In this document: positions 42,698 to 50,815 of the stretch, one piece after another
Layout of the letters: every line of letters starts with the position of its first letter
Position numbering within the stretch: position 1 is the stretch's first letter
Assembly (NCBI GenBank): GCA_041744375.1
Contig: JBGTLA010000063.1
Span: 36,252 to 100,251, forward strand
Reading direction: 5' to 3'
Source of the DNA: JBGTLA01 sp041744375
Lineage (GTDB): Bacteria > Actinomycetota > Acidimicrobiia > Spongiisociales > ZC4RG35
Length of the DNA: 64,000 bases
The notes under the pieces: generated by a model
What the model was told of the DNA's origin: nothing
What the model saw: the letters and a program-made list of their open reading frames with translations, nothing else
The model's database searches: none
Position numbers and translations under genes: made by a program

Positions 42698-44650
42698 TCA
42701 CTCCCCCGTGGTCTCGCCCGCAGCCTTGGTGGCGATCTCGTTCACCACGTCTTCATTGGCCAACGTGGTGACATCACCCAGCTGGCGGTTTTCGGAGATA
42801 TCCTTGAGGAGGCGACGCATGATCTTGCCGGATCGGGTCTTGGGAAGGTCGTCAGTGAACACGATGGAGGCCGGTTTGGCGATGGGTCCGATCGAGTCGG
42901 ACACGTGCTGGCGGAGCTCGGCGATGAGGCCCTCGTCGCCGATGCGATCACCTCTCAGCGTCACGAACGCCGCGATCGCTTGACCGGTGAGGTCGTCCTT
43001 GCGTCCTACCACCGCCGACTCGGCCACGGCGGGATGCGACACCAGCGCCGACTCAACCTCCATAGTGGAGATGTTGTGCCCCGAGATCAGCATGACGTCA
43101 TCGACGCGGCCCAAGAGCCAGAAATAACCCTCGTCGTCTCGTTTGGCCCCATCCCCGGGAAAATAGCGGCCTTCGAAGCGGGACCAGTAGGTGTCGACGA
43201 AACGGTCGTCGTCGCCCCAGATGGTGCGGGCCATCGACGGCCAGGGCGAGGTGACCACCAGGAATCCTCCCCCGCCCAACGGGACCGACTGGCCCTCGTC
43301 GTCGACGACATCGGCCGCGATGCCCGGTAGTGGCCGTGTGGCCGATCCCGGCTTGGTGGCGGTGATCCCCGGGAGGGGGGAGATCATGATCGCCCCCGTC
43401 TCCGTTTGCCACCACGTGTCGACCACCGGGCAGTTTCCGCCACCGATCGCCTGCTGATACCAGATCCAGGCCTCGGGGTTGATGGGTTCGCCGACGGTGC
43501 CGAGCAAGCGCAGCGACGACAGGTCGTGGCCCTGGGGATACTCGTCGCCCCATTTCATGAAGGAGCGGATCGCCGTCGGAGCGGTGTAGAGGATCGTCAC
43601 CCCGTACTCGGAGATGATCCGCCATAGCCGATCCTTCTCGGGGAAGTTGGGCGCCCCCTCATAGATGACGCTGGTGGCGCGGTTCGTCAGCGGCCCGTAG
43701 ACGATATAGCTGTGCCCGGTGACCCAGCCGATGTCGGCCGCACACCAGTAGACGTCCGAGTCGGGTTTGAGGTCGAAGACCTGATGGTGGGTGGTGGCGA
43801 CCTGGGTGAGATAGCCACCCTGGGTGTGGACGATCCCCTTGGGCTGGCCGGTGGTGCCGGAGGTGTAGAGGATGTAGAGGGGGTCTTCGGCCCCGAGATG
43901 CACCGGCTCACAGGTCGCATCCTGGCCGGCGACCACGTCGTGCCACCACACGTCGCGCCCGTCCTCCATGTGGATGTCGTTCTCCGTTCGCCGAAGGACG
44001 ATCACAGTTTCGACGTCGGGGGTACGGGCGAGGGACACGTCGGTATTGGCCTTGAGCGGTACCACCTTTCCGCCCCTCCAGGCGCCGTCCTGAGTGATCA
44101 CGACCCGAGCGTCGGCATCGAGGATCCGGTCGGCCAAGGCATCGGAGCTGAACCCACCGAACACGACCGAGTGCACGAGGCCCAGACGGGCACAGGCCAG
44201 CATGGCCACGGGCAACTCGGGCACCATTCCCATGTAGATGGCCACCCGGTCGCCTCGCTCCAGACCGAGAGACTTGAGGGCGTTGGCGAAGCGGCCCACC
44301 TCGGCGTGGAGATCGGAATATGTCAGGGTGCGGGTGTCGCCCGGCTCACCCACCCAGTGATAGGCGACCTGGTCACCGTGATCGGCTAGGTGGCGGTCGA
44401 GGCAGTTGAACGAGACGTTGATCTCGCCGTCGGAGAACCACTTGAAAAAGGGCGGGTTGGAGTCGTCGATGGCCTCCGTGGGCTCGGTGAACCACGTGAG
44501 CCGGGTCAACGCCTGTTCCATCCAGTAGCCGACCGTGTCCTCGGCCGCTCGCTCGTGAATGCCCTGCTTGGCGTTCGCCTGCTCGGCGAACTCGGGAGGA
44601 GGCGGGAAGGTCCTGTCTTCGGTGAGCAGGTTCTCGATCGCCTGTGTCAT
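42698..44650 (-). CDS. acs: Acetyl-CoA synthetase
   Basis: AMP-forming activation of acetate to acetyl-CoA, 650 residues. The P-loop YTSGTTGQPKGIVH, WWQTETGAIMI, GYFWLLGRVDDVM and the C-terminal acetylatable Lys in PKTRSGKIMRRLL are all present; the N-terminal ACAS domain begins WFTEPTEAIDDSNPPFFKWF. Lys acetylation is a known control of this family. AAGGAG ribosome site; a plausible -10 box TAGGAT lies at 44687-44682, giving a leader of about 25-30 bases. Divergent from the first S-layer-homology gene. Confidence 0.96.
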   Translation of the reverse strand: MTQAIENLLTEDRTFPPPPEFAEQANAKQGIHERAAEDTVGYWMEQALTRLTWFTEPTEAIDDSNPPFFKWFSDGEINVSFNCLDRHLADHGDQVAYHWVGEPGDTRTLTYSDLHAEVGRFANALKSLGLERGDRVAIYMGMVPELPVAMLACARLGLVHSVVFGGFSSDALADRILDADARVVITQDGAWRGGKVVPLKANTDVSLARTPDVETVIVLRRTENDIHMEDGRDVWWHDVVAGQDATCEPVHLGAEDPLYILYTSGTTGQPKGIVHTQGGYLTQVATTHHQVFDLKPDSDVYWCAADIGWVTGHSYIVYGPLTNRATSVIYEGAPNFPEKDRLWRIISEYGVTILYTAPTAIRSFMKWGDEYPQGHDLSSLRLLGTVGEPINPEAWIWYQQAIGGGNCPVVDTWWQTETGAIMISPLPGITATKPGSATRPLPGIAADVVDDEGQSVPLGGGGFLVVTSPWPSMARTIWGDDDRFVDTYWSRFEGRYFPGDGAKRDDEGYFWLLGRVDDVMLISGHNISTMEVESALVSHPAVAESAVVGRKDDLTGQAIAAFVTLRGDRIGDEGLIAELRQHVSDSIGPIAKPASIVFTDDLPKTRSGKIMRRLLKDISENRQLGDVTTLANEDVVNEIATKAAGETTGE

Positions 44651-44897
44651 GGCACTCCTTCGCCGCCGGGTTCAGGCCCGCATCCTAGAAGTACTCCCAA
44701 CCGCCCGCAGCTCGGCGCCAAGGCCGGGCTCGTACTCGCGAAAGATGGGAGTCGTTCTCGCTGCCGTCGATCCACAGGCTTCTCTAGTCTTCGGCGGCAA
44801 TCGATCGGCCACCGGTCTCGGGGATCGGCCGTCCAAGCCGAGTGCATCATGCCGATTGAGACCGTCTTCGGCACGCGCCTGCGACTCAGGAGAACTC

Positions 44898-45722
44898 ATG
44901 CCTGCATCCGACCGCAAGAGACGCCTCACCGCCTTCTTGGTGGCGATGGCCGTCCTCATCGCCACCCCCCTCGCGGTGGTGGCAGCCGACGCCTTCGGTG
45001 ACGTCCCCGACTCCAATGTCCACCACAACGACATCACCTGGCTGGCCGATGCCGACATAACCCGCGGGTGCAATCCCCCCGCCAACGATCGGTTCTGTCC
45101 CGTTGACCCGGTGACGCGACAGCAAATGGCGTCGTTCCTGCGCCGCCTCGCCGAGAACCAGGTCGTCGACGCCGCCACCGCCATCACGGCCGAGAGCGCC
45201 GAGACCGCAGCCGACGCCGACACCGTCGACGGCTATCACGCCAACGAGTTGAGTCGCGTTGATTTCGCCACTTCGGATTTCGAAGACACGATCATGAACG
45301 ACGTCCACATAGCCACCACCATCACCGCGCCCGCTCCCGGTTACCTGTCGATTTTCTACACCGGATCGGTCGTGTCCGAGTCTGGCGACCCTGACGTCTG
45401 GGCTTGTCTGATCGGCGTGAACGATGTTTTCCCTGATCCGGGTATTGGCTTTGGACAGGGGCTGAGTGGAATCTTCGTCGCCGGGTGCACCGCCCATCTC
45501 ATCGAGGAAGTGAACGCCGGCACGCACGCCATCGAAGTCGCAGTCGCCAACCTCGCAGATAGCGCCGAGTTCGCTTCGGGAACTCTGTCGGTGCACTTCG
45601 TTCCGTTTGGAGCGGCTGGAGGAGTGTCTTTGGCAAGCGAACCCGGACCCGACAAGTCACTCCCCCAGCAGCTGGCCGATTTCCGTACGCGCACCTTTTC
45701 CCTGGGCTTCGGCGGTTCGTAG
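44898..45722 (+). CDS. Secreted S-layer-homology (SLH) protein 1
   Basis: Exported protein of 274 residues. Signal peptide RLTAFLVAMAVLIATPLAVVAADA is followed by one SLH-type domain (FGDVPDSNVHHNDITWLADA, then RFCPVDPVTRQQMASFLRRL) that may attach it to the cell envelope, then a Thr/Ala/Glu linker and a C-terminal beta-rich domain of unknown fold. The first ~103 residues are about 88% identical to the next gene, while the C-terminal halves share nothing obvious. AGGAGA ribosome site. Confidence 0.8.
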   Translation: MPASDRKRRLTAFLVAMAVLIATPLAVVAADAFGDVPDSNVHHNDITWLADADITRGCNPPANDRFCPVDPVTRQQMASFLRRLAENQVVDAATAITAESAETAADADTVDGYHANELSRVDFATSDFEDTIMNDVHIATTITAPAPGYLSIFYTGSVVSESGDPDVWACLIGVNDVFPDPGIGFGQGLSGIFVAGCTAHLIEEVNAGTHAIEVAVANLADSAEFASGTLSVHFVPFGAAGGVSLASEPGPDKSLPQQLADFRTRTFSLGFGGS

Positions 45723-45967
45723 CGCTCGTTTGCACCCCACATGAGCTGAGGGCCGACAAACTTCCAGCGCGACCACTCCCGACGTCGATGGTGGGGGAAC
45801 CCGCGAATTCAACCTTCTGGAACGGCCGACAACACGACGACTTGTTGACTAGGTTGCTTGACAGGACCGAGATCGATGGCAGTCTCCGGTACCGGCTGGG
45901 GGGCTCTCCGATCATGTCCTAGGCACGACGTCGGCCATGAAGGCCGGCCCAGACAAAGGAGAGACCC

Positions 45968-46828
45968 ATGCCTGCACCCGACCGCAGACGCCGTATCACC
46001 GCCTTCATGGTGGCGATGGCCGTCCTCATCGCCACCCCACTGGTGGTCGTCGCCTCCGACGCCTTCACCGACGTCCCCGACTCCAACGTCCACCACAACG
46101 ACATCACCTGGCTGGCCGACGCCGCAATCACCCTGGGATGCAACCCCCCCGCCAACGACCGGTTCTGTCCCGGCGACCCCGTCCTGCGCCAGCAAATGGC
46201 GTCGTTCATGCGCCGCCTCGCCGAGAACCAGGTCGTCGACGCCGCCACCGCCATTACGGCAGAGAGTGCCGAGACCGCAGGTAGCGCAGAGACGGCGAGC
46301 GATGCGGATGCTCTCGCGGGCGATGGCCCCGATGCCTACCGCACCATTATCAACGGGGACTTCTGCAACTTCTCCACCTGCGTCGACCACGCCGGGGGAG
46401 ACATCCGGGCCCAGGTGAGCCTTACCGTCGAGGTCCCGACCGCGGGTGTGCTGGCCCTATCAGGTTCGGTTGGAGGATTTGGAGGAGGAAACCTCATCCA
46501 GAGCTGGATTGCCATCAACCAAACCAGCAACAACGGGTGCGGATCGTGGTTTTTTGCTCCTAGCCAGGCAGTGGACGGATCCTATGTAGCCACAGGTCAA
46601 AATGGCACGGCACCTTGGAGCCTGTCTCAGGCCACCGCGGCCAGTGTGCCAGCGGGTGAGCACACCGTCGTGCTTTGCACGTTCGCTCTCGCTTCGACCG
46701 ACGCCAGCCCCGCCGGTCTGCAGACCGTTTGGAGCCAGGGTGGCTCCGGCGTGTCGCTGTCAGCGCAGTCGTTCGATGAGGCCGACCTCGCGGCGCTACG
46801 GACCATCGTCGAAGCCCAGGACCAGTAG
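45968..46828 (+). CDS. Secreted S-layer-homology (SLH) protein 2
   Basis: Paralogue of the preceding gene, 286 residues. Signal peptide and SLH-type domain (FTDVPDSNVHHNDITWLADA, then RFCPGDPVLRQQMASFMRRL) are nearly the same, and the linker has a partial Ala-Glu-Thr/Ser expansion. The C-terminal domain is different, Gly/Ser/Asn-rich with four Cys, and might be a lectin- or adhesin-like beta domain, but I do not recognise the family. AAAGGAGA ribosome site. It is convergent with the lnt-like gene. Confidence 0.8.
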   Translation: MPAPDRRRRITAFMVAMAVLIATPLVVVASDAFTDVPDSNVHHNDITWLADAAITLGCNPPANDRFCPGDPVLRQQMASFMRRLAENQVVDAATAITAESAETAGSAETASDADALAGDGPDAYRTIINGDFCNFSTCVDHAGGDIRAQVSLTVEVPTAGVLALSGSVGGFGGGNLIQSWIAINQTSNNGCGSWFFAPSQAVDGSYVATGQNGTAPWSLSQATAASVPAGEHTVVLCTFALASTDASPAGLQTVWSQGGSGVSLSAQSFDEADLAALRTIVEAQDQ

Positions 46829-46837
46829 CCGAGTATC

Positions 46838-46878
46838 CGCCCTTCATGCCCTCGTCTTCGGACGGGGGTATGAAGGCG
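46838..46878. terminator. Hairpin with TTCG tetraloop between SLH protein 2 and lnt-like genes
   Basis: Arms 46838-46856 and 46861-46878 pair almost fully (one bulged C, two G-T wobbles) around the stable loop TTCG closed by C-G. It follows the SLH stop by 10 bases and overlaps the last codons of the convergent lnt-like gene. There is no T tract, but the position and stability suit a two-way terminator. Confidence 0.55.
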
Positions 46879-48334
46879 TGGAACGCAGCCGAACCACCAT
46901 TGTCATGCCGCCCGCCAGACTCGCCACCGCCATCATCCAGTCCCCCAATCTGACGTAGAGGGTGCGGAGGCCGGGGCGGGTTTCGACGGTGCCGTAGAGG
47001 AGCTCGATGGTGCCGAGGCCGGTGGTTTCTCCCAGGACTCCGCCGTCGGTGATAACCACCGACCGTCCGGTCACGGCCGAGTGGATCAGGTCGAGGCCGG
47101 TCTCGGCCGAGCGCATGCGGGTGATGCCGATGAACTGGTCCGAGGCCGGCGTGTAAGCGTAGCTGCCCTGGTTGGTGGCCACCACCAGCAAGCCCGCTCC
47201 TTCGGCGGCGTTTTCCCGAGCAAAACGCGGGAAAAGCCCTTCGAAGGAGATCACGGTCCCCAGCCGGTAGTGGGGAGGGTCGAACACGACCGGACCGTCG
47301 CCGGGGATCATATCCCTCGGCACCCGCCACAACGACGGCACGAGACGCGTGAAGAACTCCCGCTGCGGAACGTACTCCCCGAACGGAACCGGCTGTTGTT
47401 TGCGATACTCGGCGACGATCTCACCGGTGGGGGCGAACAAGACGTTGGCGTTGACCCAGTGTGTCTCACTGACCGGGCGGTCGCCTCCCACCACCATCCA
47501 TGCCCCGATGCGCTCGGCCTCCGCCCCGATGGCCCCGCCCACCTCGGGATTGTTCACAGGATCGGCATTGAACGAACCTGTCGAGCCCTCCGACCACACC
47601 ACCAACCCCACCCGCCCCGGTGGGATGGTGCGCGTCAGCGCCAGATGCTGGTGGTAGGTGAGAAGGCGCTCATCGGGGCATCGCTCGAACGGACAGGGCG
47701 TGGACCCCTGCACCACGACCACTTCCAGTGGGACTCCGGTCGGAAGCGAGGGGGCGGCGGCTCCCAATCCGAACACCACTACCACCACGACAACACCTGG
47801 CAGAGCGGCCGTCCGCCACTCGGCCGGCCGTCGCAGCGAGGCAATTCCGGCGGCGGCACCCATCACCAGCACGGTCCATCCGCTGGTCCCTATCCAGCGC
47901 GCCGCCCCCCGGACGGCGGACAGGTCCGAGAGGGCGTATCCAAAGGCCCCCCACTCGAATCCCCCCAGCGGGAACCGATACCGGAGAGCCTCCAGCAAGG
48001 CCCAAAGCCCAGCTGTCACCACCCACCGCACCGGCGCGCCGCTGATGCGAACCCAGCGGACGTACACCCACCCGAAGATGGCCGACCACAGAGCCTGGAC
48101 GACCACCAACGGGACTACCGCCTCCCAACCCAGCTCCGACAACCACCAGATGAGGCCACCGTAGAATCCCAAACCGAAGATCAATCCGTTCAGGGCGCCC
48201 TTGGCCGGACGTTCCAATTCCCCCAGGCCGACCAGCCACAACGCCGGGCCGGCGAACACCAAGGGCCACACCCCGAACGGGGGGAAGGCGAGCACCGTCA
48301 CACCGGCGGCGACGAGGGTAAGGAGATAGGACAT
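46844..48334 (-). CDS. Apolipoprotein N-acyltransferase homologue with Cys-to-Ser change
   Basis: Polytopic membrane protein with a periplasmic nitrilase-like domain, 496 residues, as in Lnt, which adds the third acyl chain to lipoproteins. The hydrophobic N-terminal half and FPLGGFEWGAFGYALSD match Lnt. Of the catalytic triad, Glu (LVVWSEGSTG) and Lys (YRKQQPVPFGEYVP) are present, but the Cys of the usual I-C-Y-E motif is Ser363 in TVISFEGLFP (codon TCC at 47248-47246, one base from TGC). The protein may be inactive, use Ser, or do another job. Lipoproteins are encoded at 1645 and 40843. Confidence 0.85.
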   Translation of the reverse strand: MSYLLTLVAAGVTVLAFPPFGVWPLVFAGPALWLVGLGELERPAKGALNGLIFGLGFYGGLIWWLSELGWEAVVPLVVVQALWSAIFGWVYVRWVRISGAPVRWVVTAGLWALLEALRYRFPLGGFEWGAFGYALSDLSAVRGAARWIGTSGWTVLVMGAAAGIASLRRPAEWRTAALPGVVVVVVVFGLGAAAPSLPTGVPLEVVVVQGSTPCPFERCPDERLLTYHQHLALTRTIPPGRVGLVVWSEGSTGSFNADPVNNPEVGGAIGAEAERIGAWMVVGGDRPVSETHWVNANVLFAPTGEIVAEYRKQQPVPFGEYVPQREFFTRLVPSLWRVPRDMIPGDGPVVFDPPHYRLGTVISFEGLFPRFARENAAEGAGLLVVATNQGSYAYTPASDQFIGITRMRSAETGLDLIHSAVTGRSVVITDGGVLGETTGLGTIELLYGTVETRPGLRTLYVRLGDWMMAVASLAGGMTMVVRLRSTPSYPRPKTRA

Positions 48335-48437
48335 GTGGCCATCAGTGTCGCGGACGCCAAAGGTGAGAGCACAACTGTCCCGACCTCCTCTGCTCCGGCC
48401 CCTGGCAGATCCTCTCCGGTGGGAGAAACCGGGTCAA

Positions 48438-48443
48438 TAGAGT
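48438..48443 (+). promoter_or_regulatory. -10 box of the inositol monophosphatase-family gene; decides the start
   Basis: TAGAGT, 7 bases before ATG 48451. The in-frame GTG at 48442 overlaps the box, so ATG 48451 is preferred. Confidence 0.5.
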
Positions 48444-48450
48444 GGCTGAG

Positions 48451-49242
48451 ATGGAACCCGATGTTGAGGTGGCAACCGCAGCAGCCCGCGCCGCCTCTGA
48501 TGTCATCCGAGACCGGTTCGGGGGTCTCTCCGAGGTGCGCATGAAGGGTCGAGTCGATCCCGTGACCGATGTCGATACCGAGGCGGAGGAGGCGGCTCGC
48601 AGCATCATCGGCGCCCTGCGCCCCCACGACGCCATCCTGGGCGAAGAATGGGGAGGGTCTCCCTGGCAGAGCGAGAGAGTGTGGATACTCGACCCCCTCG
48701 ACGGCACCGTGAACTTCGTCCAGGGCATACCCCACGTGGCGGTGTCCGTGGCATTGTGGGACAGCGGAGCGCCTCAGGTGGGGGTGGTCGTCGACGTCAT
48801 GCGTCAAGAGGAGTTCACGGCCATCGCCGGCCAGGGAGCGCGTCTCGACGAACAGCGACTCTCCGCGTCGGAGACGAAGACGTTGAGAGATTCGGTCCTA
48901 GTGACCGGCTTCCCCTACGACCGCAACGAGCGCGGGCGATCCTATGGCGTGACCGTCGGAGCCGTGCTGGAACACGTTCGGGGCGTCCGGCGCTTCGGGT
49001 CCGCCGCTCTCGACTTCGCCTGGGTGGCCTGTGGGCGTTTCGACGGCTACTGGGAGTACGGGTTGGGGCCGTGGGACGCGGCCGCCGGCCTGCTCATCGT
49101 CCAGGAAGCCGGCGGTCGCGTCAGCGACCACGCCGGATTCCCATACAATCTTGGATCCGACACCATCATCGCCAGCAACGGACACATCCACGCACACCTC
49201 AGTGCCTTGGTGACAGAGCACCTCCCCCCTCACCTGCGATGA
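48451..49242 (+). CDS. Inositol monophosphatase family protein
   Basis: Mg-dependent, Li-sensitive-type phosphatase fold, 263 residues. Metal ligands are in ILGEEWGG, WILDPLDGTVNFV and GPWDAAAGLLIVQEAGG. The family includes inositol-1-phosphatase, fructose-1,6-bisphosphatase, histidinol-phosphatase and 3'-nucleotidase, and the sequence does not decide between them. Its stop overlaps the amidohydrolase start (ATGA). Confidence 0.9.
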   Translation: MEPDVEVATAAARAASDVIRDRFGGLSEVRMKGRVDPVTDVDTEAEEAARSIIGALRPHDAILGEEWGGSPWQSERVWILDPLDGTVNFVQGIPHVAVSVALWDSGAPQVGVVVDVMRQEEFTAIAGQGARLDEQRLSASETKTLRDSVLVTGFPYDRNERGRSYGVTVGAVLEHVRGVRRFGSAALDFAWVACGRFDGYWEYGLGPWDAAAGLLIVQEAGGRVSDHAGFPYNLGSDTIIASNGHIHAHLSALVTEHLPPHLR

Positions 49243-50771
49243 ATCGACACGCCCTCACTGCCGATGCCGTGTTCTCTGCAGATGGGGTGGTGGGTGATGC
49301 CGTGATCGTCGAGGAGGGTCGAGTGGCGGCGGTCACATCCCGCGGCGCAACAGGCGACCTCGAGACGACCCATCACCCAGGTGCCACCATCTTCCCCTCG
49401 TTCATCGACTCTCACTTCCATCCCCTCGGATACGCCGCCCTCATGTCGGGGGTCTCACTCAAGGAGGCTGCCGGCATCGATGACCTGATCGACATCCTCG
49501 CCGAGAGCACGCACCGCAACCCAGCCAGAGCCGTGGTGGCCCAGCGTTTCGACGACGTGGCCTTGGGACGGATACCGGTGCGGGCCGACCTCGACCGTGC
49601 CAGCCCCGAGCGACCCGCCATCATCTACCGATACTGCGGGCACGTGGCGGTGGCCAACACGATGGCGCTCGACGCCGCCGGCATCGACCGTGACACCGTC
49701 GACCCGGCCGGTGGTTCGATCGACCGCGACGCCTCCGGCCTACCAACAGGGGTGCTCCGGGAGACGGCGATCGAGCTCGTGGGAGGGGCTATCGACCACC
49801 TGGTCGACCCGCCCGAGGATCGAGCCGTGGTGGCGTCGCTGGAGGGTTTGGTGGCTTTGGGCGTGACCAGGATGACGGCCATCGTTTCCGCCGGGGAGGC
49901 AGTGTGGTGTGGCGCCGGCGCAGAACTCGACACGCTGTGCCGGGTCGCCACCGACCTGCCGCTGGACATCGACGTCCTCGTGACAGCCGACACCCCCGCC
50001 GAGCTCCGGACCGCTGCCGACCGGGTCCGGGCCGCCGGCGGCCGCTTGCGTTTTTGGGGGTGGAAGGACTTCGCCGACGGAAGCTTCGGGGGCCACACCG
50101 CAGCGATGTGGGAACCGTACGCCGATCACCAGACCACCGGCACACTCCGCCTGAGACCCGATCACGCTCTCGAGATGGCGCGCACTGCCCTCGAATTGGG
50201 CGGCGTGGCAGCCGTCCACGCCATCGGAGACAGAGCCATAGACGAGGTTCTCGACGTCTACGACCGAATACTCGACCAAGGTGCCGACTCGAACTCCTTG
50301 CGCATCGAACACGTGTCGGTGCCGACCGCCAGGGCGGTGGCCCGTCTGGCGGCGACGGGGATCGTGGCGTCGATCCAGCCGTCGTTCGTCTCCACAGAGG
50401 CCGGCTGGGTGGAACAGAGGCTCGGTCCGTCACGGCATCCGTACCCCTTTGCCACGATGGCGGCGGCCGGGGTGAGGATGGTCGGAGGGTCGGACTGCCC
50501 AGTCGAGCGGCCAGACCCGTTGGCGGGTGTGACGGCGGCGGTCACCAGGCCGGGGTGGTCGGACGGCCAGGGTCTGTCGCTGGAATCGGCAGTCTCCCTG
50601 TTCACACGGAACGCGGCCGAGCATCTCGGCCTGCCGGCCCCATTGGCACCGGGAACACCCGCCCACCTCACCGTCGTCGGAGGCAAGGTGGCATCGGGGA
50701 CCGCGGCGGTCGATGGCGTGTACGTAGGCGGGGTGGCCACCTTGTTGGTTCCTGGCAGGTGGCCCGGGTGA
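49239..50771 (+). CDS. Amidohydrolase family 3 (YtcJ-like) protein
   Basis: Metal-dependent hydrolase of 510 residues. The early metal motif is IDSHFHPLGY and later metal-site segments are AVHAIGDRAIDEVLD, RIEHVSV and VGGSDCPVERPDPL. The FWGWKDFADGSFGGHTAAMW segment is characteristic of the YtcJ/amidohydrolase_3 group, whose natural substrates are mostly unknown (N-substituted amides or formamides in tested cases). ATG 49239 overlaps the phosphatase stop. Confidence 0.85.
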   Translation: MNRHALTADAVFSADGVVGDAVIVEEGRVAAVTSRGATGDLETTHHPGATIFPSFIDSHFHPLGYAALMSGVSLKEAAGIDDLIDILAESTHRNPARAVVAQRFDDVALGRIPVRADLDRASPERPAIIYRYCGHVAVANTMALDAAGIDRDTVDPAGGSIDRDASGLPTGVLRETAIELVGGAIDHLVDPPEDRAVVASLEGLVALGVTRMTAIVSAGEAVWCGAGAELDTLCRVATDLPLDIDVLVTADTPAELRTAADRVRAAGGRLRFWGWKDFADGSFGGHTAAMWEPYADHQTTGTLRLRPDHALEMARTALELGGVAAVHAIGDRAIDEVLDVYDRILDQGADSNSLRIEHVSVPTARAVARLAATGIVASIQPSFVSTEAGWVEQRLGPSRHPYPFATMAAAGVRMVGGSDCPVERPDPLAGVTAAVTRPGWSDGQGLSLESAVSLFTRNAAEHLGLPAPLAPGTPAHLTVVGGKVASGTAAVDGVYVGGVATLLVPGRWPG

Positions 50772-50815
50772 GAAGTCGTGTTGCACAGGAACAGGGAGAA
50801 GGGGAAGCTGGCGGG

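Noticed and set aside
49904..50815. N-terminal extension of the M3 peptidase frame through the amidohydrolase gene
   Set aside because: Upstream residues are a shadow of the amidohydrolase; family similarity begins at ATG 50816.
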